Shown piece after piece: positions 19,748 to 28,001 of a stretch of DNA of 64,000 bases. How positions within the stretch are numbered: the stretch's first letter is position 1; every line of letters starts with the position of its first letter. The translations under genes were made by a program, and so were the position numbers. The DNA is from an uncultured Anaeroplasmataceae bacterium. GTDB lineage: Bacteria > Bacillota_I > Bacilli_A > Acholeplasmatales > Anaeroplasmataceae. The notes under the pieces were generated by a model. The model had not been told where the DNA came from. It saw only the letters and a program-made list of their open reading frames with translations, and ran no database searches. Location: positions 36,607-100,606 of the forward strand of contig CANQBD010000001.1 in the NCBI GenBank assembly GCA_947589245.1, given 5' to 3'.

Positions 19748-22700
19748 ATGGCTACTTTTGATGATAAGAGTATATTTGCTAAAAAAGAAGAAACTAAAGA
19801 AAATAAAAAGTCTAAAAAAGATTCTGAAGTTTTAGAAGAGGTTTCTTTAGAAATAAAAGAACCAGTTGACGAAGCAAAAGAAGAGCCTGTTGCTGTTGAA
19901 TATCATGATCAAGCAATAGTTATTGGTGAAGAGCTTGTTGAAAGTGAGAAGGTTCGCAAGGCTCGCGAAAAAAGAGAAGAAAAAGAAAGAAAGCTTCAAG
20001 AAAAGGCTTATCAAAACATGGTAAAGCAACATCGGAAGGCAATGAAGAAAAATCCGGAAAATATCAAAAGATATGATACGGATTCTCAAAATGGTTTACC
20101 AAATGAAGTTGTTGAGCGGCGTATTTTAGATAATTTAGTTAACGTTACTAAAAAAGGGTCAACTAAATCTAAAAAAATGATTATCATAAGCAATATATTT
20201 ACTTTCTTTAATATTTTAACTATTTCAATTGCTGTTTGGTTAATGACTGTTCAAGCTTGGACAGACCTCGTATTTTTAGTTATTGTTACAGCCAACGTTA
20301 TTATTGGGATTTATCAAGAACTAAGAGCCAAGATAACAATTGATAATTTATCACTTTTATCAGCTCCAGTGGCAGTTGTTATCCGTGATGGTGTTCAAAA
20401 AGAAATTGGTGTTGGTGAAGTTGTCTTAGATGATTTGATTGTTTTAAATTCTGGTAATCAAATTTGTGCTGATAGTATTGTTGTTGAAGGCAGCATCGAA
20501 GTTAATGAATCATTATTAACTGGTGAAAGTGATGCAATAATTAAAAAGCCTGGTGATCTTTTATTTTCTGGTTCATTTGTTGTTTCTGGTAGATGCCGAG
20601 CTAGAGTAGATAAGGTTGGTAAGGATAATTATATTGAAAAGCTTGCTGATCAAGCTAAAAGATATCAAAAGCCTAATTCCGAGCTTTTAAAATCTTTAAA
20701 AACAATTATTTATGCTATGGCCGTTCTAATAATTCCGATTGGCATTGGTTTATTCTGTCTCCAGCTATTTGGTAGCGGTGTTCCGTATGTAACAGCTGTT
20801 CGTAAGACTGCTGGCGCTATGGTTGGTATGATTCCATCTGGTCTATGGTTATTAACTTCTGCTGCGCTATTTGTTGGGGCTATTAAGCTATCACAAAAAA
20901 ATGTCTTAGTTCAAGAATTATATTGTATTGAAATGCTTGCGAGAATTAATGTTTTATGCCTAGATAAAACTGGTACTATAACTGATGGTACAATGAGTGT
21001 TAAAAATGTAATTGATTATAATACTCTTTATGGTTTAACGACAAAAAATATTGTTTCAGCTATGTTGAATGCTTTAAATGATGGTAATTTAACTTCTAAA
21101 GCTTTAGAGGAAAAATTTGGTTTAAATAAGCGTATTAAGCATACTGCAACTATTCCATTTAGTTCACAAAGGAAATTCAGTGCTGTAACCTTTGATAAAA
21201 TGGGAACATTTGTTTTAGGTGCTCCTGAATTTGTTTTAAAAAGTCATTATGAGATGATTAAAAAGGAAGTTAATAAATATGCATCTCAGGGTTATCGTGT
21301 CCTTTGTTTAGCTCATTTTAATGGAAATATTAATAACCAAGAGTTGCCAAATACTGATCCTGAAATTGTCTCATTGATTTTAATTGAGGACAATATTCGT
21401 CCTGATGCAATTAAAACAATCAATTATTTTAAAGAAAGTGGTGTATCAGTTAGAGTTATTTCTGGTGATAATCCAATTACAGTTTCTAAGATATCTGAAA
21501 GAGCTGGTATTGAAAATGCTGATCAATATATTTCTTTGGATGGTTTATCTGATGCAGAGGTTGAAAGAGCAGCTTTAAAATATACTGTCTTTGGTCGTGT
21601 TTCACCTAGTCAAAAGAAGCTTTTGGTTACCACCTTAAAGAATGCTGGTAAAAAGGTAGCGATGACTGGTGATGGTGTAAATGATATCTTAGCGTTAAGG
21701 GAAGCCGATTGTTCAATTGCGATTGCTTCTGGTAGTGAGGCTGCTCGTAATGTTTCCCACTTAGTTTTGCTTGATTCAAATTTCAATTCAATGCCTATGG
21801 TTGTAGCCGAAGGTAGAAGAGTAATTAATAATGTAACAAGCCTTGCATCATTATTCTTAACCAAGACAATCTTTTCTTTATTACTTGCAATTCAAGCGTT
21901 ATTAAGTCGAGGTGTTTACCCAATTTCAACAAACCAATTAATTATGATTGACTTTTTCGCTATCGGTATTCCTTCCTTCTTCTTAGTACTAGAACCAAAC
22001 AATAAAGAGGTTGATGGTAACTTTTTGGGAAATATCCTCAAAGGCGCTTTACCAGGAGCAATTACAATTTTGGTTATATCGATTCTGATTTTCGGTTTAT
22101 CTGACAGCTTAAGTCTTGATGATATATCTGTTCAAACAATCATAGGTATTTCTGCTACGCATACTTGCTTAATGGTTTTATTTAAGGTTTGTAAACCACT
22201 TAATACTTTGCGTAAAGCAATATGTATTTTTTGTTACACTGCCTTTATAATTATTACTTTCTTAATGCCGCAATTTTTAGAGTTTAGACCTGTTGTTGGT
22301 TTTTCTCAATATTATTCCGGAAACATTAAACAAGAGGTTATGACATATATTCCTCAGATTGAAATAAGTGATGATTATTATTATGTCTTTAATGGTAAAG
22401 TAACAGAATATCAAAAGATTTCTTCTGAAAAAAATGTCAACATCTCCTCTATTGAAGAAAATGGTACATATTATTATGTTTTCAATGGTACTAATATTCA
22501 TGAAGAAGTTGTCATACCTCAAATAAGTCTTTCAGCATCTGGTAATATTGTTTTAGGTGGCTATGATATTTTCTATACATCTGAAGGTCAATCAATCAAT
22601 ATTACTTATACTGATGATTTCCAAAAGCGTTTTGTAATAGATGAAAAAGGTTATTTGCTTTATAATACAGCCCCTAATCCTACTGTTGATTTAAGTATTT

Positions 22701-23608
22701 CAGAGAAAGAAACATTTTTAAAGCATGTTAAACGTACTTTGACAGAAACCGATGAGTACTATGGTTTTTATAATAAGTATGGTGCTAATCGTACAAAGGA
22801 TGTTGAGATTTGTATTATGCCAATTGTTGAGTTAAGAAATGATCAACTAGTTATTACATCAGTAATTTCTAGCCCTTCTGATACTCAAACTAGTAATAAT
22901 TCAGCTTATAAGACAGATATTACTTCTAGTGATAATATTGAATTATCAATCAATCCACAAACAATGGAGCTTTTAGTTAATGGTAAGACAATATCTCCAA
23001 CTCTTGATGATGGTACTATTTCAACTAACACCTATAAAGTTGGTATGCCTGTATTTTCTCTTTTGTCTGATGGTCGGGTTCTAGTCGATGGGTTATCAAC
23101 TGGTGTTTCGGCTAAACGTTTTGGCATCGATGAAGCTATTGTTGATGGTCGAGTTGCTGACACATCTGTTATTGATGTTTATCCTTATGATGCTTCCTAC
23201 TATTTATTAGAGCATGCAGATAGTCCAAATGCTTCATTGACAAGATATAATACAAATGTTCGTTTGTCTAATCCTGCAATTTGTCCTGACATTGCAACTA
23301 CTGAAAGTGGTCATTATATTATTGATGGTTACTATACAACTTATGTAGCAGTTTCTAATACACCTGATCCAAAAATTGATGAAAATTATAATTTGATTTT
23401 AGGTGGAGTAGTTACTGATTATCGTATTTCTTCAACAACAATTTTAACAACTACGGGTGGTATTGTAACAGAATTATCAATTCATGCTAAGATTTTCTTA
23501 TTGATGCTATGCTTGCTAGCTGTTCCACTAATGAAATTACTTTTGGCTATTGTTCCTTGGATTAAACGGCAAGTTGCTCTTGTTCAAAAAATTTTATCTA
23601 AAATTTAA
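19748..23608 (+). CDS. Cation-translocating P-type ATPase (CtpE-like core) with large C-terminal exocytoplasmic insertion
   Basis: 1286 aa; LTGES, CLDKTGTITDG, MTGDGVNDILALREAD, GMIPSGLWLLTSAALF; TM helices, then ~400 aa beta-rich segment and terminal TM. Confidence 0.92.
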   Translation: MATFDDKSIFAKKEETKENKKSKKDSEVLEEVSLEIKEPVDEAKEEPVAVEYHDQAIVIGEELVESEKVRKAREKREEKERKLQEKAYQNMVKQHRKAMKKNPENIKRYDTDSQNGLPNEVVERRILDNLVNVTKKGSTKSKKMIIISNIFTFFNILTISIAVWLMTVQAWTDLVFLVIVTANVIIGIYQELRAKITIDNLSLLSAPVAVVIRDGVQKEIGVGEVVLDDLIVLNSGNQICADSIVVEGSIEVNESLLTGESDAIIKKPGDLLFSGSFVVSGRCRARVDKVGKDNYIEKLADQAKRYQKPNSELLKSLKTIIYAMAVLIIPIGIGLFCLQLFGSGVPYVTAVRKTAGAMVGMIPSGLWLLTSAALFVGAIKLSQKNVLVQELYCIEMLARINVLCLDKTGTITDGTMSVKNVIDYNTLYGLTTKNIVSAMLNALNDGNLTSKALEEKFGLNKRIKHTATIPFSSQRKFSAVTFDKMGTFVLGAPEFVLKSHYEMIKKEVNKYASQGYRVLCLAHFNGNINNQELPNTDPEIVSLILIEDNIRPDAIKTINYFKESGVSVRVISGDNPITVSKISERAGIENADQYISLDGLSDAEVERAALKYTVFGRVSPSQKKLLVTTLKNAGKKVAMTGDGVNDILALREADCSIAIASGSEAARNVSHLVLLDSNFNSMPMVVAEGRRVINNVTSLASLFLTKTIFSLLLAIQALLSRGVYPISTNQLIMIDFFAIGIPSFFLVLEPNNKEVDGNFLGNILKGALPGAITILVISILIFGLSDSLSLDDISVQTIIGISATHTCLMVLFKVCKPLNTLRKAICIFCYTAFIIITFLMPQFLEFRPVVGFSQYYSGNIKQEVMTYIPQIEISDDYYYVFNGKVTEYQKISSEKNVNISSIEENGTYYYVFNGTNIHEEVVIPQISLSASGNIVLGGYDIFYTSEGQSINITYTDDFQKRFVIDEKGYLLYNTAPNPTVDLSISEKETFLKHVKRTLTETDEYYGFYNKYGANRTKDVEICIMPIVELRNDQLVITSVISSPSDTQTSNNSAYKTDITSSDNIELSINPQTMELLVNGKTISPTLDDGTISTNTYKVGMPVFSLLSDGRVLVDGLSTGVSAKRFGIDEAIVDGRVADTSVIDVYPYDASYYLLEHADSPNASLTRYNTNVRLSNPAICPDIATTESGHYIIDGYYTTYVAVSNTPDPKIDENYNLILGGVVTDYRISSTTILTTTGGIVTELSIHAKIFLLMLCLLAVPLMKLLLAIVPWIKRQVALVQKILSKI

Positions 23609-23655
23609 TATACATTATTTTGCCAAATTATGCCCATAATAAAATGGGTGATATT

Positions 23656-23826
23656 ATGCAAAATAATTTAGATGATTTAGATGATTTTGATAAAAAAGCA
23701 TTTAAAAAAAATTATTATTTTCTTCAAAAATGTGTTAAAGTAGAAGAATTTTATGATTATGAATTTGGCAATGAATTCTTTATTTTAGCACCTGTTGATG
23801 TTAATGATATGTATAATCAAAATTAA
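23656..23826 (+). CDS. Small acidic hypothetical protein
   Basis: Short ORF between conserved genes, gggtgat upstream of ATG; alternative starts at 23620 and 23644. Confidence 0.5.
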   Translation: MQNNLDDLDDFDKKAFKKNYYFLQKCVKVEEFYDYEFGNEFFILAPVDVNDMYNQN

Positions 23827-23830
23827 ACCC

Positions 23831-23868
23831 AAATACCCTTGTAGTTATTTTCTATAGGGGTATTTTAT
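23831..23868 (+). terminator. Rho-independent terminator
   Basis: aataccc...ggggtatt then T-rich. Confidence 0.6.
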
Positions 23869-23920
23869 TTTAGTCATTTTTTTGTTATAATACCCTTTAG
23901 AAAAACATAGTGGTGAAAAT

Positions 23921-24625
23921 ATGATTAAAATATATGGAAAGAATTGTGTGACAGAGGCAATATTAGCGAACAGTAAATTGCTTACTATTTATGTTCAAGA
24001 TAGTAAGGATCAAAAATTTTTAGCTATGCTAGATGACCGCAAGCTTAAATATGAAATTGTCGATAAAAAACAAATGGATAATCTATTTGGCTCTAATCAT
24101 CAGGGCTATGGTGCTTATCGAGAAGATTATCAGCTTTTTGGTGAGGAATTACTTGCTGAAATTACAGGTGATTTTAAGCGTCTTTTAATTTTAGATGGAA
24201 TTCAAGACCCTCACAATTTAGGAGCTATTATTAGAAGTGCTGATGCTTTTGGCTATGATGGGATTGTTTTACCTAAAAATAGAAGCTGTAGTGTCAATGA
24301 AACGGTAGCTCATGTTTCAACTGGGGCAATAGAACATGTTAAAATTGCTTATGTAAATAGCTTATCAACTTTTATAAATAGGTTAAAGGCTCAAGGCTAT
24401 TGGATTTGTGGAATGGATGCTAAAGGGACAATTGCATTGGATGCAGTTGATCAAAATCGCAACCTAGCTATTATAATTGGGTCTGAAGGTTTTGGTATGA
24501 GTAAGACTTTGGTTAAGATGGTTGATTATCTTGTAGCTATTCCAATGGTTGGTCATGTTAACAGTTTAAATGCTTCTGTTAGTGCTGGTATTGTCCTTTA
24601 TTCACTTAGAAAAAAAATTAATTAA
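23921..24625 (+). CDS. rlmB: 23S rRNA (guanosine-2'-O-)-methyltransferase RlmB / SpoU family
   Basis: LDGIQDPHNLGAIIRSADAFG, IIGSEGFGMS, IPMVGHVNSLNASVSAGI. Confidence 0.95.
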   Translation: MIKIYGKNCVTEAILANSKLLTIYVQDSKDQKFLAMLDDRKLKYEIVDKKQMDNLFGSNHQGYGAYREDYQLFGEELLAEITGDFKRLLILDGIQDPHNLGAIIRSADAFGYDGIVLPKNRSCSVNETVAHVSTGAIEHVKIAYVNSLSTFINRLKAQGYWICGMDAKGTIALDAVDQNRNLAIIIGSEGFGMSKTLVKMVDYLVAIPMVGHVNSLNASVSAGIVLYSLRKKIN

Positions 24626-25158
24626 TGTATTATAATTATAATGATAATGAATTGCTTTATTTAGCTAAAGAAGGAATTGAAAAGGGAAAAGAGCTTCTTT
24701 ATTATAAATATGAAAAAATGATTAATATGATGTATTTTAAAGGATTTAAAAGTGATTATTCATTTTGGGATTTCAAACAGGAATGCTTATTATTATTAAA
24801 TAAAGTTATCTATAGCTATAATAATGAGATGGATGTTAGCTTTTATCTTTATTTTAATGTTTGTTTAAAAAGACTTTTTTCTAAGATGTATCGAAAAAAT
24901 GATATTCGTTTGAAAGAGAGTCAAACAATATATGCCGATATAGATTCTTTTAAAGCTTATGACTATAATCAATTAAGGAATATAATTAATAGGACTTTTA
25001 GTAGCGAAGAACCACTTGTTAAGCTTGTTTTGCACAAGTGCTATTTTGAAAAGATGACAATTAGACAATTTTGTCGTAATTATCAAGAAAATTATTATAA
25101 GATATATTATATTTATCAAAAAATTAAAGCTAAAATTGAAAAAATATTGACTAATTAA
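24625..25158 (+). CDS. Sigma-70-family factor, SigH-like by position
   Basis: sigma region 2-like FWDFKQECLLLLNKVIYSYN..SFYLYFNVCLKRLF; HTH-like C-terminus; located between rlmB and rpmG-secE-nusG as sigH is in Bacillus. Confidence 0.65.
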   Translation: MYYNYNDNELLYLAKEGIEKGKELLYYKYEKMINMMYFKGFKSDYSFWDFKQECLLLLNKVIYSYNNEMDVSFYLYFNVCLKRLFSKMYRKNDIRLKESQTIYADIDSFKAYDYNQLRNIINRTFSSEEPLVKLVLHKCYFEKMTIRQFCRNYQENYYKIYYIYQKIKAKIEKILTN

Positions 25159-25226
25159 AGGTTATGTATTACAATAAATACAAGCCTTAAATGGTTTTTT
25201 TATTTTGGCTTGAAGGAGGATTAAAA

Positions 25227-25376
25227 ATGCGTGTTAAAGTCATCTTAGTTTGTGAAGAGTGTCTTTCTAGGAATTATACAACAACTAAAAATCCTCAAAA
25301 AACAGCTGAAAGATTAGAAGTCAAAAAATATTGTAAAAATTGTGATAAATACACAATACACAAGGAAACAAAATAA
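25227..25376 (+). CDS. rpmG: 50S ribosomal protein L33
   Basis: [22 protein letters not shown]...[23 protein letters not shown] gaaggagg. Confidence 0.95.
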   Translation: MRVKVILVCEECLSRNYTTTKNPQKTAERLEVKKYCKNCDKYTIHKETK

Positions 25377-25389
25377 AGGAGAAATTAGT

Positions 25390-25800
25390 ATGGCAGTTAA
25401 AGATAAAAGTGCAGATAAGCCATCAAGAATTTGGCAATATTTAAAAGAAACTCATAAATGGGAAAATTATGTATTCTTACTTTTCTCAGTTATTGTATTA
25501 GTTTTAGGTTGTTTAATTTTAACAGGTACTTTAACAGTAAGACAAGATTATTGGTTTATAGGAGAACATCCAACAGCTTTTGGTTGGATTTTAGTCGCAA
25601 TTGCTGGTATCTTTACCGTTTATGCCCTATTTCCATTCTTTAAACCAGCAATTCCAGAATTTAAGAAGATTACTTGGTTAACTTTTGGCAAGTTTGTTGG
25701 TAATTCAGTACGTGTATTATTGTTCTTAGTTATCTTTTCTTTATTATTCTTCTTGTATGATGCGTTTATAACTGAAATTCTAGCAAGAATTTTTAAGTAG
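25390..25800 (+). CDS. secE: Preprotein translocase subunit SecE
   Basis: PEFKKITWLTFGKFVGNSVRVLLFLVIFSLLFFLYD; before nusG. Confidence 0.88.
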   Translation: MAVKDKSADKPSRIWQYLKETHKWENYVFLLFSVIVLVLGCLILTGTLTVRQDYWFIGEHPTAFGWILVAIAGIFTVYALFPFFKPAIPEFKKITWLTFGKFVGNSVRVLLFLVIFSLLFFLYDAFITEILARIFK

Positions 25801-25811
25801 GAGTTTAGAAT

Positions 25812-26360
25812 ATGAGAAGATGGTATATTGTAAGTACTTATTCGGGATACGAGAACGCTGTTAAACAAGATTTAGAGCGCCGTCGTGAAACTATGAATAT
25901 GACGGATAAAATTTATCAAGTAATGGTTCCAGAAGAAACTGTTGAGGTTACAGATAAAAAGGGTAAGAAGAAACTTAAGGTTAATAAGCTATTTCCTAGT
26001 TATGTTTTTGTGGAAATTGAAGTTGAAGGCGAAATGGATGATCGCGTTTGGTTTATGATTCGTAATACACCAAAGGTTACCGGCTTTTTAGGTTCAAGTG
26101 GTGGTGGTACAAAGCCTGTTCCTGTACCTGTTGATGAAATGAATCGAATTTTAATATCTTTAGGTGTGGTTGAAAAGCCATCTGTTGATTTGCATGTTGG
26201 TGATACAATCGAGGTTATTGAAGGTCCATTTAATGGCAAGGTTTATAATGTGGCAGCTGTTGATGAAGGTGCTGAAGAGGTTATGGTCTTGGTTGAAATG
26301 TTTGGTGGTCGTTCTACCCAAATGACTTTCAATTTTAAGCAAATTAAAAAAATAGCTTAA
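25812..26360 (+). CDS. nusG: Transcription termination/antitermination protein NusG
   Basis: RRWYIVSTYSGYENAVKQDL, LFPSYVFVEIE, VEVIEGPFNGKV. Confidence 0.97.
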   Translation: MRRWYIVSTYSGYENAVKQDLERRRETMNMTDKIYQVMVPEETVEVTDKKGKKKLKVNKLFPSYVFVEIEVEGEMDDRVWFMIRNTPKVTGFLGSSGGGTKPVPVPVDEMNRILISLGVVEKPSVDLHVGDTIEVIEGPFNGKVYNVAAVDEGAEEVMVLVEMFGGRSTQMTFNFKQIKKIA

Positions 26361-26421
26361 GAGATTAAATTTAGACTTGTATTGTTTTATTTATTATGTT
26401 AAAATAATTTGGAAACTTTCT

Positions 26422-26437
26422 ATGACATAGTTGTCAT
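26422..26437 (+). promoter_or_regulatory. Possible L31 mRNA leader hairpin
   Basis: atgaca-tagt-tgtcat immediately upstream of the rpmE RBS (ggaaggag). Confidence 0.35.
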
Positions 26438-26457
26438 GGCGGAAGGAGTGTATTAGT

Positions 26458-26667
26458 ATGAAAAAGGGAATCCATCCAGAATATAAAACTGTGAAGGTTA
26501 CTTGTACTACATGCGGTAGCGTATTTGAATCAGGCTCAGTATTAGACGAGATTCGTGTTGATACTTGCTCAAATTGTCATCCATTTTATACTGGTAAGCA
26601 AGCATTTACTCAGGCAGATGGTAGAGTAGAGAAGTTCAACAAGCGTTACGGCGTCAAAGATAATTAA
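26458..26667 (+). CDS. rpmE: 50S ribosomal protein L31
   Basis: [27 protein letters not shown]...[12 protein letters not shown]; four-Cys zinc type. Confidence 0.97.
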   Translation: MKKGIHPEYKTVKVTCTTCGSVFESGSVLDEIRVDTCSNCHPFYTGKQAFTQADGRVEKFNKRYGVKDN

Positions 26668-26675
26668 TATAAAAT

Positions 26676-26696
26676 GACCCTTAGAGGGTCTTTTTT
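26676..26696 (+). terminator. Rho-independent terminator
   Basis: gaccc-ttaga-gggtc-tttttt. Confidence 0.85.
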
Positions 26697-26719
26697 ACAT
26701 TAAGGAGAGGTGTTTGGGG

Positions 26720-27298
26720 ATGAATTATGTATTTGGTAAGCCGGGTTGGATTGAGGTTATTTGTGGACCAATGTTTGCTGGTAAGACTGAAGAGCTTATT
26801 AGACGGGTTAAAAGAATGGATTTTGCAAAAAAGAAATACCTAATTTTTAAACCTGAAATTGATAATCGTTATTCACTTAATGAGGTTGTTTCACATAGTA
26901 AAAGAAGTGTTAGTGCAATTAGTATTGCTAATTCATCTGAAATAGTTAGTTTTATAACACCTGAAATTGAAGCTATTATTATTGATGAAGTCCAATTTTT
27001 TGATGAAGAAATAGTTTCGTTATGTCAAGATTTAGCAAATCGGGGATTGCGAGTCATTTGTGCCGGCTTAGATTGTGATTTCAGAGGCAATCCTTTTACT
27101 AATGTAGCTAATCTTTTAGCTATTGCTGAAAAAATTACTAAATTAACAGCTATTTGTGTTCTTTGTGGTGATGAAGCTACTAAAACGCAAAGAATTATCA
27201 ATGGTTTACCGGCAAGATATAGTGATCCAACAATTCTTGTTGGTGAAAAAGAATCATATGAGCCAAGGTGTCGTAAATGTCATCAAGTACGCAGATAA
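26720..27298 (+). CDS. tdk: Thymidine kinase
   Basis: CGPMFAGKTEELIRRVKR, IIDEVQFF, CAGLDCDFRG, CRKCHQ. Confidence 0.96.
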   Translation: MNYVFGKPGWIEVICGPMFAGKTEELIRRVKRMDFAKKKYLIFKPEIDNRYSLNEVVSHSKRSVSAISIANSSEIVSFITPEIEAIIIDEVQFFDEEIVSLCQDLANRGLRVICAGLDCDFRGNPFTNVANLLAIAEKITKLTAICVLCGDEATKTQRIINGLPARYSDPTILVGEKESYEPRCRKCHQVRR

Positions 27299-27747
27299 AT
27301 AATGAATTCTTTATGCAAGAGGCTTTAAAAGAAGCAAAAAAAGCCTATGAAGCAAATGAAACCCCCATTGGGGCTGTAATAACCTATAATAATGAAATTA
27401 TAGCCAGAGGGTCAAATTTACGAGAGACTTTAGAAGATAGTACTGCTCATGCAGAAATGAATGCGATAAGAGAAGCTTGTCATAAGCATAAGAGCTGGCG
27501 ACTTGAAGATTGTACATTGTATGTTACTTTAGAGCCTTGTGTTATGTGTGCTGGAGCAATCATTCAATCACGAATTAAGAGAGTAGTTTATGGTGCTAAA
27601 AACAAGCGTTTTGGGGCTCATCAAGGAGCTATTAATTTATTTAGTGTTCCTTTTAATCATCAAGTAGAGGTTATAGATGGAATACTTGAAGAAGAGTGTT
27701 CAAAACTCATAAGTGCTTTTTTTATCAATCTTCGTAAGGGTAAATAA
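27277..27747 (+). CDS. tadA: tRNA-specific adenosine deaminase TadA
   Basis: STAHAEMNAIREAC, TLEPCVMCAGAIIQSRI. Confidence 0.95.
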   Translation: MSSSTQINNEFFMQEALKEAKKAYEANETPIGAVITYNNEIIARGSNLRETLEDSTAHAEMNAIREACHKHKSWRLEDCTLYVTLEPCVMCAGAIIQSRIKRVVYGAKNKRFGAHQGAINLFSVPFNHQVEVIDGILEEECSKLISAFFINLRKGK

Positions 27748-27750
27748 GTC

Positions 27751-27779
27751 TTGAAATTATTTATGTTATATGATATTAT
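27751..27779 (+). promoter_or_regulatory. Promoter for SRP RNA
   Basis: TTGAAA - 17 nt - TATTAT, just upstream of the RNA. Confidence 0.6.
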
Positions 27780-27785
27780 AATTAA

Positions 27786-27874
27786 GTCCTTAATCAATTA
27801 TTTACGGTGAACCAGGTCAGGATCGGAAGGTAGCAGCCTTAAGCTAGTAGGTAATGTGGTTAAGGCGTTTTTTT
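27786..27874 (+). ncRNA. ffs: Signal recognition particle RNA (small 4.5S type)
   Basis: ggtcaggatcggaaggtagcagcct apical motif; closing stem ccttaatca/tggttaagg; T-run; downstream of tadA. Confidence 0.92.
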
Positions 27875-27958
27875 ATGATTAAAGTTAGTTTTATTAAAAG
27901 TTTTGTTATCATTTTAATTCTTTAAGTATGGGGTTATTGGACTTCATTTTAAAAGATA

Positions 27959-28000
27959 AAAAAAGGTGGCTGCTAAAAAGCTTAGTTTCTAGCAGCCATC
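27959..28000 (-). terminator. Terminator of pepP-like gene
   Basis: ggtggctgcta ... tagcagccatc inverted repeat with A-run on + strand. Confidence 0.85.
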
Positions 28001-28001
28001 T

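Noticed and set aside
25165-25226. caagcc...ggcttg inverted repeat before rpmG as a regulatory leader
   Set aside because: Loop is long (about 20 nt, T-rich) and the stem is only 6 bp; more likely a weak terminator after the sigma-factor gene or chance.
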